A DNA stretch of 22,392 nucleotides from an uncultured Dorea sp. (GTDB lineage: Bacteria; Bacillota; Clostridia; Lachnospirales; Lachnospiraceae). Every line of letters begins with the position of its first letter. Position 1 is the first letter of the stretch. The DNA is taken from the NCBI GenBank assembly GCA_948844705.1, contig CAQNVT010000176.1, positions 1 through 22,392 on the forward strand, written 5' to 3'. The notes beneath the pieces were generated by a model, which saw nothing but the letters and a program-made list of their open reading frames with translations, ran no database searches and had not been told where the DNA came from. A program made the translations under genes and the position numbers. Of this stretch, positions 8,218 to 14,237 are shown piece by piece.

Positions 8218-8261
8218 GCTCCGAGGTTATTAAAAATAAAACTTAAAAATAACCTTGGAGC
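8218..8261. terminator. Hairpin between convergent genes, possible bidirectional terminator
   Basis: The arms at 8218-8231 (GCTCCGAGGTTATT) and 8248-8261 (AATAACCTTGGAGC) pair over 14 bases with one wobble, around a 16-base AT-rich loop. It sits exactly between the convergent VOC and flavodoxin genes. No clear T-run follows on either strand, so confidence is moderate. Confidence 0.5.
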
Positions 8262-8274
8262 GTCAATAAAGATT

Positions 8275-8820
8275 TCATAAGTTAAGAACACATTCAACCA
8301 GCGGCCGGATGCTTCCTTTGTCAGTAAAATCGAGATTTTGCCCGTATGTTTCCAGAATCAGCCTATCTTCCTGCCGCAGAGTATGTTCATCCTTTTTTAA
8401 CAACATCTTACGGAGCATGGACATCATGGTTTTATGAATAAAGCTAAGTCTCCTATAGTCAATTCCGCCCTGCAGATGAAACAGGCGTATCCTCTTCATC
8501 ATGTCATCTGAAAGAATCTTTGATAAAGACTGTCTGATGTTAGATACATTATAAGAATCCCCCGGATTTGCAAGTCCGCATGTAAAAAGAACTACCTGTT
8601 TATCAGAAAGCAGGCTCCAGTTTTCTGTTATCAGCCTTATACCGCTGACACCGCCCGCGTAAAGTCCTCCGCCATAGATAATCGTCTCATATTGTGCAAA
8701 GTCTTTCGTACAAAATTTCTTCTGTTCAAAAACCGGGCAGGATAATGCCTCTGCAATCCACTCGGCATAACGTTTTGTAAAACCATATTTTGATTCATAA
8801 ATGACAACTGTCTTCTTCAT
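8275..8820 (-). CDS. Flavodoxin-domain protein
   Basis: A 181-residue protein starting MKKTVVIYESKYGFTKRYAEW, which matches the FMN phosphate-binding start of flavodoxin-like folds. TIIYGGGLYAGGVSG (about 48-62) corresponds to the second FMN loop. It resembles the flavodoxin/protoporphyrinogen-oxidase (HemG)-like group more than short electron-carrier flavodoxins. It is transcribed divergently from a TetR-type regulator whose gene starts 140 bases away, so it is the likely target of that regulator. Its function is probably flavin-dependent electron transfer or quinone reduction; the partner is unknown. Confidence 0.8.
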   Translation of the reverse strand: MKKTVVIYESKYGFTKRYAEWIAEALSCPVFEQKKFCTKDFAQYETIIYGGGLYAGGVSGIRLITENWSLLSDKQVVLFTCGLANPGDSYNVSNIRQSLSKILSDDMMKRIRLFHLQGGIDYRRLSFIHKTMMSMLRKMLLKKDEHTLRQEDRLILETYGQNLDFTDKGSIRPLVECVLNL

Positions 8821-8857
8821 AAAAATTTTCCCTCTTACTTATAAAAAAATGCTACAT

Positions 8858-8886
8858 TTGTGACAGAAATTATTATATATTATAGA
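8858..8886 (+). promoter_or_regulatory. Candidate promoter for the tetR gene in the divergent intergenic region
   Basis: TTGTGA at 8858-8863 and TATAGA at 8881-8886 with a 17-base spacer, in very AT-rich DNA between the divergent flavodoxin and tetR genes. The boxes are imperfect and an operator is not obvious. Confidence 0.35.
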
Positions 8887-8960
8887 TAAGAGCAAATCAA
8901 GGCATGCAGATAAAGTGCTACAAAACAGACGATTTGTGCATTATACCAGGAGGAAAGGCT

Positions 8961-9587
8961 ATGAACGGTCATCAAAAGCAGAAAGAGCAGTCTGTCAGGA
9001 TGATAGAGGAGGCTCTGTTTGAGCTGATGGATGAGAAGGATTATACACAGATTACAGTATCTGAAATTGTAAAAAGGGCTGATATATCCCGAAGGACCTT
9101 TTATAGATTTTATAAGGAAAAGGATGAGGTGCTGCGGCATTATTTTGGAAAGCTGTGTCAGGAATACCAAAGGACGGTTCCTGTGCTTGCATGTTATGAT
9201 ATCCCCCGGATTGCCAGGGAATATTTTGGGTTCTGGTATCAGCATAAGGAATTTTTAATGCTTATGCATAAACATGGGATGGACGAAATGATTTACTGTG
9301 AAATCAGCCGTGCTTCCGTGGAAATCGTAAAAGGGCGTGTTGACAGGGAGGATTATAAAAATACTGCCGGTATTGAATTTTTTGCGTGCTATTCGGCAGG
9401 AGGATTTGCCTCGTTGCTGGAGCGGTGGATTTCGGAAGGGATGCATGGGCTGCCGGAGGAGTACGCAAAAAAAGCAAGTGAGGGACTTTTGCAGTTTATC
9501 CGGCCGTCCCTGCCGCAGTCTGGATGCGCCTGTACACGACTGCCGCGAGGTCTTTGGCCTACACCAGATGAGCAATCTTGTCCGTAA
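8961..9587 (+). CDS. TetR/AcrR family transcriptional regulator
   Basis: A 208-residue regulator. The N-terminal DNA-binding domain is clear: MIEEALFELMDEKDYTQITV, then the helix-turn-helix EIVKRADISRRTFYRFYKEKDEV (about residues 33-56). The remaining ~150 residues form the variable all-helical ligand-binding domain. ATG at 8961 is preferred over one at 8904 because AGGAGG at 8948-8953 sits 7 bases upstream. It is divergent from the flavodoxin gene and probably regulates it and itself. The last ~25 residues (after LLQFIRPS) are Pro/Cys/Arg-rich, unlike the helical body, and lie partly in the region overlapping the convergent acyltransferase gene, so the natural C-terminus may have been altered. 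Confidence 0.85.
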   Translation: MNGHQKQKEQSVRMIEEALFELMDEKDYTQITVSEIVKRADISRRTFYRFYKEKDEVLRHYFGKLCQEYQRTVPVLACYDIPRIAREYFGFWYQHKEFLMLMHKHGMDEMIYCEISRASVEIVKGRVDREDYKNTAGIEFFACYSAGGFASLLERWISEGMHGLPEEYAKKASEGLLQFIRPSLPQSGCACTRLPRGLWPTPDEQSCP

Positions 9588-10524
9588 TACGTACAAAGGG
9601 TCTGCGAGATACAAGCCATACCACTGCCAGACAAAAAAGAATCAGCAGGATACTTTCCACATTGCTCCGTACCGAGCCCAAAATTGACGAACCGTATTTC
9701 AGACAACTATATATCAGCCCATGAAAAATGTAAACCGCCATGGTTCGTTCTCCCAGATAAGTATAGGATTTCTTCTCTGACGGAAGCACCAGCATAAACA
9801 TATAGATCAGCAAGAAGGAAATACCATAGCAGGCCATACGTATCAGAAGCCCTTCCAGGTTGGACAGTCCCAGTCCTTCATAGGAATAACGCCCATAAAA
9901 TATTTTTACGGGTAATTGATGATGATATTCGTCTGTAAATAAGAATACGGTCATACTCCCCAGAATTCCAAGAGCGCCCATGTAACCCCAGGGATTGCGG
10001 AATCTGGCGAGGCAGGAGCTGTCAAACTCTAGTCCTGCCAGGAAAAATGGAAAGAAGAACAGAATCCTTGGAATTGAGAGGAAATTGCCAATGCCAAACA
10101 GCCCTACTGCCAGACCGGCCGCCAGAGAAACCGGCAAATGGTATGGCAGCTTCTTTACCATCGGCGCCGTCAGTCTCCAGGTACATAATGCCATTAGATA
10201 CCACAAAGTAAACTTTGGCCTTGTAAAATACAACTCCGTCTCTTTGTCCAAAACAAAAGTATATAAAAGGTAATAAACTACTTCATATACAAAATATGGA
10301 ATTACCAATCCGCTGATCAGGCGTTTCACCGATGGTACTTTTTTCGAAAAATAGCCTGATATGAAAATAAATGCCGGCATGTGAAACGCTGTAACGCCCC
10401 ATTTCAGTTCATATAGAAATGGATTCTGGTCATAACAGGGTTCTATAAAATGACCTATCACCACCAGCACAATCAAAAGTACTTTATAATTGTCAAAAAG
10501 ATATTCTCTCTGCTTTTTTTCCAT
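9559..10524 (-). CDS. Acyltransferase family (acyltransferase-3) integral membrane protein
   Basis: A 321-residue polytopic membrane protein with about ten hydrophobic helices. The opening YLFDNYKVLLIVLVVIGHFI with the conserved His, followed by FHMPAFIFISGYFSKK, is the signature of acyltransferase-3 proteins, which O-acetylate sugars of surface polysaccharides or similar targets. The later GERTMAVYIFHGLIY motif supports this. ATG at 10524 is preferred over TTG at 10530 because AAAGGTGA lies upstream at usable spacing. Its 3' end overlaps the convergent tetR gene by 29 bases. No polysaccharide cluster is nearby, so the acceptor is unknown. Confidence 0.82.
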   Translation of the reverse strand: MEKKQREYLFDNYKVLLIVLVVIGHFIEPCYDQNPFLYELKWGVTAFHMPAFIFISGYFSKKVPSVKRLISGLVIPYFVYEVVYYLLYTFVLDKETELYFTRPKFTLWYLMALCTWRLTAPMVKKLPYHLPVSLAAGLAVGLFGIGNFLSIPRILFFFPFFLAGLEFDSSCLARFRNPWGYMGALGILGSMTVFLFTDEYHHQLPVKIFYGRYSYEGLGLSNLEGLLIRMACYGISFLLIYMFMLVLPSEKKSYTYLGERTMAVYIFHGLIYSCLKYGSSILGSVRSNVESILLILFCLAVVWLVSRRPFVRITDKIAHLV

Positions 10525-10577
10525 CTTCAATCACCTTTAACATTTTAATTCGAAGAATCTGGAAATTCAATTTGCAA

Positions 10578-10607
10578 ATCAGAGAAAAATATCTTTTTCT
10601 TTCTGAT
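10578..10607 (-). terminator. Weak hairpin downstream of the deacetylase gene
   Basis: ATCAGAG-AAAAA at 10578-10589 can pair with TTTTTCTTTCTGAT at 10594-10607 with a small bulge. It lies about 50 bases downstream of the pdaA-like stop, and no clear U-tract follows on the minus strand. Confidence 0.25.
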
Positions 10608-10657
10608 ATTTACAGCAATTTTTACGAAGAAATAGCAGTGGAATTTAATGGAATCAT

Positions 10658-11464
10658 CTACCATAAATCGTCAAGTTTTTTAAAGGTATACCCCATATCC
10701 TCCCATTTTGTAAGCAGCTCGTCAAGAATTTCCGCATTCGTGAAGGAAGTGCTGTGTAACAGCACAATTGCTCCGGGATGGACTCTTCCAAGCAGCTTTT
10801 CAAAGGCCTCTTCATGAGTCGGCTGGTCATTCTCGTACCAGTCTACATAGGCAAGGCTCCAGAAAAAGGTCTTGTACCCCATCTCCTGTGCCATTTTGAG
10901 GTTTGCCTCATTATACTTTCCCTGAGGAGGCCTGTAGTATTTTGTCATGGGCTTCCCGATGATTTCTTCATATTTTTTTTCTACATATTCCATTTCCTCT
11001 GAAAAGGTTTCAGCAGTGGAAATTTGAGACATGTCTTTATGGTGCCATGTATGGTTGCCGACTGTATGCCCCTCGGAGACCATCTGTCTTATTAAATCTT
11101 CATTTTCATCCAGATAGGTGCCTACTACAAAGAATGTGGCTGACACGTCATGTTTTTTCAATGCTTTAAGAATTGCAGCGGTGTTGCCGTTTTCATAGCC
11201 TGCGTCAAAGGTTAAATATAGAATCTTTTTATCGGTATTTTTAGCATAATAGGCGTCATATTGCGCCAGTTCCTCATAAGTGGCGTTGGCAACAGGGGGC
11301 TCGCCGTCTTCCTGAAAGCTTAGTCCCCAGTTTCCTTCCGCAGAGGTGAGGACGGCTTCCGGGAAGAAATGTTCCTTTGTGCGGGCCGCGCCCTGACCAA
11401 ACAGAAATGCCGTAACAAAGATAAGGACAACGGATATGACATGTTTTGGTTTCGAAGAAAGCAT
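10658..11464 (-). CDS. pdaA: Polysaccharide deacetylase, PdaA-type (muramic delta-lactam synthesis)
   Basis: A 268-residue carbohydrate esterase 4 protein. Residues 8-25 form an uncleaved or cleaved export signal. The NodB-domain motifs are visible: TFDAGYENG with Asp87 (motif 1), HTVGNHTWHH with metal ligands His138 and His142 (motif 2), RPPQGKYNE from 178 (motif 3) and VLLHS with His237 (motif 5). FDAGYE instead of FDDG, the overall length and the N-terminal NWGLSF/QYDAYYA block are typical of PdaA rather than chitin or xylan deacetylases. PdaA removes acetyl from MurNAc so that muramic delta-lactam forms in the spore cortex, which implies an endospore former. GGAG lies 8 bases before ATG 11464. 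It looks monocistronic. Confidence 0.85.
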   Translation of the reverse strand: MLSSKPKHVISVVLIFVTAFLFGQGAARTKEHFFPEAVLTSAEGNWGLSFQEDGEPPVANATYEELAQYDAYYAKNTDKKILYLTFDAGYENGNTAAILKALKKHDVSATFFVVGTYLDENEDLIRQMVSEGHTVGNHTWHHKDMSQISTAETFSEEMEYVEKKYEEIIGKPMTKYYRPPQGKYNEANLKMAQEMGYKTFFWSLAYVDWYENDQPTHEEAFEKLLGRVHPGAIVLLHSTSFTNAEILDELLTKWEDMGYTFKKLDDLW

Positions 11465-11635
11465 AAAAATAACTCCAATAACAGGATCGTTAATTATATA
11501 TATGTTTGGAACCCGCGGAAAATGAAGCGGAAACGATCATAACAGGGTATCGGTATAAAGAATTTCTGCTTCTTATGTATAGAAGCGGGTTCTGCTGCTC
11601 CGGCGCTGGGTCGAATCAGGGATTATTCATTTATT

Positions 11636-11929
11636 TTAGTCGTCGCTGTCTGTCAGGCTTGCCATAAACAGCTCATAAAAATCATCCTCACCGGAAAGCA
11701 TCGGGGAATTTTCTCCGCCGCCGTTTGTGCTCCGTTTCATGGCGGCATGAAACTCCTCGCCGGCGCAGATCAGATCCATTTCATATACTTCATATCCTAA
11801 TTCCCGGCATACCTTGCAAAATGCCGAAACAGGTTCCTTGCTTTGCGCGGTATCAAGGAACCGCTTTCTGATATCCGGGTCGTGCAGCGCTATAATCTGC
11901 AGCTCATCCAGCATAGTAACGATATTCAT
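11636..11929 (-). CDS. Small Nif11-like protein, orphan
   Basis: A 97-residue acidic protein. Residues about 15-55 (DPDIRKRFLDTAQSKEP, then CRELGYEVYEMDL) follow the pattern of the Nif11 leader domain: DPxLRxxL, a gap, ELGYxxxxxxL. A short glycine stretch (STNGGGENSP, about 66-75) precedes an acidic, aromatic tail (GEDDFYELF). In Nif11-type natural product precursors a Gly-Gly site separates leader and core, but no modification enzyme or exporter lies within this window and the tail is not Cys/Ser/Thr-rich. ATG 11929 is preferred over GTG 11938, as AAGGGAG lies 8 bases upstream and would overlap the GTG. It has its own strong promoter. Function unknown. Confidence 0.7.
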   Translation of the reverse strand: MNIVTMLDELQIIALHDPDIRKRFLDTAQSKEPVSAFCKVCRELGYEVYEMDLICAGEEFHAAMKRSTNGGGENSPMLSGEDDFYELFMASLTDSDD

Positions 11930-11962
11930 AAGCGTCACTCCCTTAGCAGTTATTTTTGTACC

Positions 11963-11991
11963 AGTATAAATCTGGATTCATTTTCTGTCAA
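11963..11991 (-). promoter_or_regulatory. Consensus sigma-A promoter for the Nif11-like gene
   Basis: On the minus strand TTGACA (11991-11986) and TATACT (11968-11963) are separated by exactly 17 bases. The ATG of the small gene lies 33 bases after the -10 box, with an AAGGGAG site between. Near-perfect boxes suggest strong expression. Confidence 0.7.
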
Positions 11992-12171
11992 TTTTTTAAA
12001 ATAATAGTTGATAAAAACAACCAATACTGAAATTTCCATATGAACGGGCGGATATAGCTTTTGAGATGATTTTGTCCGACGTTTAGTGTGTCGGTGCGTT
12101 CATAATCTAACGCTTGATCCGAAGAGAAAAGTAATAGTATATATCGTCAAAAAGTGAAGATAATATAAAAG

Positions 12172-12195
12172 CGTACGTTATTGACATAATGTACG
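12172..12195. promoter_or_regulatory. Palindromic operator over the antitoxin promoter
   Basis: The arms CGTACGTTAT (12172-12181) and ATAATGTACG (12186-12195) are inverted repeats with one mismatch around TGAC. The palindrome covers the -35 box of the antitoxin promoter. Type II antitoxins usually bind such sites to repress their own operon, so autoregulation is inferred. Confidence 0.6.
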
Positions 12196-12209
12196 TTTTT
12201 TTGTATGAT
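12181..12209 (+). promoter_or_regulatory. Consensus sigma-A promoter of the antitoxin gene
   Basis: TTGACA at 12181-12186 and TATGAT at 12204-12209 with a 17-base spacer. The -35 box lies inside the palindrome at 12172-12195. The predicted leader is about 20 bases and contains AAAGGAG at 12221-12227. Confidence 0.7.
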
Positions 12210-12236
12210 GGAGGTGTTAAAAAGGAGATGGTGGAT

Positions 12237-12662
12237 ATGATAATGATGAATGCGACGGATGTAAGGAAGGAATGGAGCAGTGTGGTGGATAAAGTAGTAC
12301 GAGATAAGCCACAGTTCATCAAGCGCACAAGAGACAGAATGTGGCTGTCGAATCTTGATATAATGGAAGAGATACTGTCGGTATATCAATTTACGGCTGA
12401 AAAATTTATTGAAGAGGACAGTTCGGTTACCTTATCTTTAAATGAAATTGATTTAGTTGAGAATGCATCATCGGAAAGAGAAGCGAGAAGACTGATGGCT
12501 TATGCGATTATGGAGTATGCCTCAGATTTTTATAAGGATTATTCTTACTGGAGCAGCGCACCAAACCGTCGGAGGCATATCCCTTATATATTTAAGGCGT
12601 TGATTACGGATGATGTTGACAAGCTGGGAGAGAGCATTATATGCCAAAATGGAAAGAACTAA
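12237..12662 (+). CDS. Phd/YefM-like antitoxin with long C-terminal extension
   Basis: A 141-residue protein. The first ~40 residues (NATDVRKEWSSVVDKVVRDK, then PQFIKRTRDRMWLSNLDIM) have the strand-helix pattern of Phd/YefM antitoxins, which bind DNA as dimers: a short strand, an RKEWS helix, then a strand and a turn. About 95 further residues follow, acidic and helical at first and then rich in Tyr/Arg (YKDYSYWSSAPNRRRHIPYIF), and would carry toxin binding. ATG at 12237 is preferred over 12189 or 12228 because GGAG at 12224-12227 is well spaced, and 12189 lies inside the promoter. The 3' end overlaps the truncated toxin-like ORF by 22 bases. Promoter and operator look intact, so it may still be expressed without a working toxin. 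Confidence 0.65.
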   Translation: MIMMNATDVRKEWSSVVDKVVRDKPQFIKRTRDRMWLSNLDIMEEILSVYQFTAEKFIEEDSSVTLSLNEIDLVENASSEREARRLMAYAIMEYASDFYKDYSYWSSAPNRRRHIPYIFKALITDDVDKLGESIICQNGKN

Positions 12663-12736
12663 AGAGATTTTGTGAAAAAGACGGATGGGAATTATATAAA
12701 GATACAGATCATTATTTTTATAGAAAAGTGTTATAG
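12641..12736 (+). pseudogene. Truncated HicA-like toxin remnant
   Basis: A 31-codon ORF starting MPKWKELKRFCEKDGWELYK and then DTDHYFYRKVL. It has the appearance of the first third of a HicA-type mRNA interferase: an N-terminal helix, then the DGWELYKDTDHYFY strand-strand region carrying the His that precedes catalysis in this fold. The reading frame stops right where the ribosome binding site of the next gene begins, and no continuation is visible in other frames. It overlaps the antitoxin gene by 22 bases, as toxin genes do. The likely explanation is a deletion that removed the toxin C-terminus. Alternatively it is a small intact peptide; I judge that less likely. Confidence 0.5.
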
Positions 12737-12750
12737 GAAGGAGTAATAAT

Positions 12751-13626
12751 ATGCATGCAAATGTTTCTTGTATCGCCTGTATCATAGATAAACAGGAAAA
12801 AGGAATCCGTCCCTTTCAGGATGAGGAAAAGAAATCAGAATATATTCATGAGGTCTTAAAAATATTGTATGAGAACGGGCGGGATCATTCCTGTCCATGG
12901 CTGCTTATGAAGATTGATGAGGTCTATAACAGGTATTTTGAGCGCCTTACAGATTATCCGGCTATAAAGCATAAGTACAATCAGTATATGCTCTCTAAAG
13001 AGTCTGTGATAGAAAAATATATACGAAGCTCCGGGGATGTGACGGAGGCATGCATCAAATATGTATGTGCAGGCAATTACATCGATTTTGGCCCGACAGG
13101 AAGCATAGATGATTCTATCTTGGAAGGTCTGCTTAAAAAGGCGGCAGACGAGAAGGTCTCTGAAGAAGAGCTTGCGTGCTTAAAGGCAGATCTTTCACAG
13201 GCGCGTAAGCTGGTTTACCTGACGGATAACTGCGGTGAAATCGTGATGGACAAGATATTCATCAGGCTTTTAAAGGAGCAGTATCCGGAGCTTCATGTAA
13301 CGGTCATCCTGCGTGGAGGGCCTGCTCTTAATGATGCAACACTTGATGATGCTGCCGAAGTGGGTCTTACGGAGCTTGCGGACTGTATCGGAAACGGCGC
13401 CCCGATTGCAGGTACGGATCTGTCGGCAGTCAGCGGCGAGGCTGAACGGCTCATCCGGGGAAGCGATGTGATCATATCAAAGGGACAGGGAAATTTTGAA
13501 GGATTGTATGGAGAAAAGCTGAATCCATATTTCCTGTTCTTATGCAAATGTGATTTGTTCGTCAGAAGATTTGGACTTGAGAGATATGCATCTGTGTTCG
13601 CGAGGGAGGATCATATAAAAAATTGA
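12751..13626 (+). CDS. DUF89 family (damage-control metal-dependent phosphatase-like) protein
   Basis: A 291-residue DUF89 protein. The N-terminal helical part (residues 1-140) begins with a CIAC motif (Cys7, Cys10), as in prokaryotic members. The C-terminal Rossmann-like part carries the metal-site motifs LTDNCGEIVMDK (about 152-163), RGGPALNDATLDDA (about 188-201) and ISKGQGNFEGL (about 242-252). Known DUF89 proteins are metal-dependent phosphatases that remove damaged phosphometabolites such as sugar phosphates; the substrate here is unknown. AGGAAGGAG precedes ATG 12751. It sits downstream of the antitoxin/toxin stub and may be read from that promoter, although it is functionally unrelated. 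Confidence 0.85.
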   Translation: MHANVSCIACIIDKQEKGIRPFQDEEKKSEYIHEVLKILYENGRDHSCPWLLMKIDEVYNRYFERLTDYPAIKHKYNQYMLSKESVIEKYIRSSGDVTEACIKYVCAGNYIDFGPTGSIDDSILEGLLKKAADEKVSEEELACLKADLSQARKLVYLTDNCGEIVMDKIFIRLLKEQYPELHVTVILRGGPALNDATLDDAAEVGLTELADCIGNGAPIAGTDLSAVSGEAERLIRGSDVIISKGQGNFEGLYGEKLNPYFLFLCKCDLFVRRFGLERYASVFAREDHIKN

Positions 13627-13714
13627 TATCATTTGGTAGATGCCGTTGTTTGACTGTCTAAATTCTGCTAATTGTGATATGATAATTAAAACAGGGATTG
13701 GAGGTTGTTTGATT

Positions 13715-13938
13715 ATGTTGGCAGCAGTTAAGGGAATTATACAGGGAAATACTGTTATTATCGAAGATGAAGATATGTGTGAATATGATGGGGCAGAGGT
13801 TGTTGTTACTCTGCTTGATTATCCAACCGCCAGAAAGAAAAAAAGCAGATAGATTGGGATAGTTTTGTGATACCAAGTGAACGGGGAAAGAACGTTGATG
13901 AATATATGAAGGAGATGCGTGATAATGACAGACTGTAA
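13715..13938 (+). pseudogene. Small antitoxin-like gene with a frameshift
   Basis: From ATG 13715 (GGAGG upstream) the frame reads MLAAVKGIIQGNTVIIEDED and then a VVVTLLDYP segment, and stops at 13850-13852. Skipping one base in the run of seven A at 13838-13844 restores an open frame to the TAA at 13936-13938, reading IDWDSFVIPSERGKNVDEYM and ending KEMRDNDRL. The combined ~74-residue product looks like a small AbrB-like-strand antitoxin with a conserved acidic tail of the kind usually paired with a PIN-type toxin. No toxin follows: after the stop only short blocked frames are seen (for example RITVDELE then stop). A one-base insertion is the simplest explanation; a programmed slip or sequencing error is possible. 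Confidence 0.6.
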
Positions 13939-14012
13939 GAATTACTGTTGATGAATTGGAATAATACAGGAGTTCAAAAATAAGTTCGAAAGATAAAAAA
14001 TGTATGCCAGAG

Positions 14013-14052
14013 GGCGTATGGATTTCCAGGATGGAAATCTGTGCGCCTTTTT
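14013..14052 (+). terminator. Strong rho-independent terminator
   Basis: A 15-pair stem, arms 14013-14027 and 14033-14047 (perfect GGCG and GATTTCC blocks with wobble pairs between), loop AGGAT, followed by TTTTT at 14048-14052. It separates the toxin-antitoxin remnants from the fatty acid synthesis promoter. Confidence 0.85.
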
Positions 14053-14125
14053 CTGCAATACGCAAAATGAAAGTGTTTAATCATAGGTAAGAGGGGTAAA
14101 GCAAAAAAATAATATTATCAAAATA

Positions 14126-14138
14126 TTTGATTATCAAA
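14126..14138. promoter_or_regulatory. FabT-type operator, upstream box
   Basis: TTTGATTATCAAA is a perfect 6-1-6 palindrome that matches the FabT operator core I recall from Gram-positive bacteria. It lies just upstream of the -35 box of the fab promoter. Confidence 0.65.
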
Positions 14139-14142
14139 ATAC

Positions 14143-14171
14143 TTGACAAACAAAATATATTGATATATACT
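14143..14171 (+). promoter_or_regulatory. Promoter of the fatty acid synthesis operon
   Basis: TTGACA at 14143-14148 and TATACT at 14166-14171 with a 17-base spacer. The expected transcript start is near 14178, inside the second FabT-like box. The leader to the fabH ATG at 14238 is about 60 bases. Confidence 0.75.
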
Positions 14172-14183
14172 TTGAAAGTCAAA
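14171..14183. promoter_or_regulatory. FabT-type operator, downstream box
   Basis: TTTGAAAGTCAAA has the same TTTGA-N3-TCAAA layout as the upstream box. It abuts the -10 element and covers the predicted transcript start, so a bound repressor would block RNA polymerase. Confidence 0.6.
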
Positions 14184-14237
14184 ACAAAATACCCTGTTAT
14201 ATGAGGGAATAAAACAATGAAATTCAGGAGATGTAAA

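Noticed and set aside
10022..10273. Opposite-strand and alternative-frame ORFs within the acyltransferase gene and similar long antisense ORFs within fab genes
   Set aside because: They have no ribosome sites or family motifs, and the reverse frames are shadow frames of well-supported genes.
11560..11630. GGGTCGAATCAGG with a nearby stem (GCTTCT/AGAAGC), suggesting a tRNA-like element
   Set aside because: No acceptor stem, D-arm or anticodon arm can be built around it; the similarity is limited to a T-loop-like stretch.
12189..12236. Upstream ATG that would lengthen the antitoxin by 16 residues
   Set aside because: It lies within the promoter spacer, so it would precede the transcript start, and the good ribosome site serves 12237.
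13925..13951. Short ORF (MTDCKNYC) overlapping the broken antitoxin, as a toxin start
   Set aside because: It stops after eight codons and no continuation is convincing; at most a toxin remnant.
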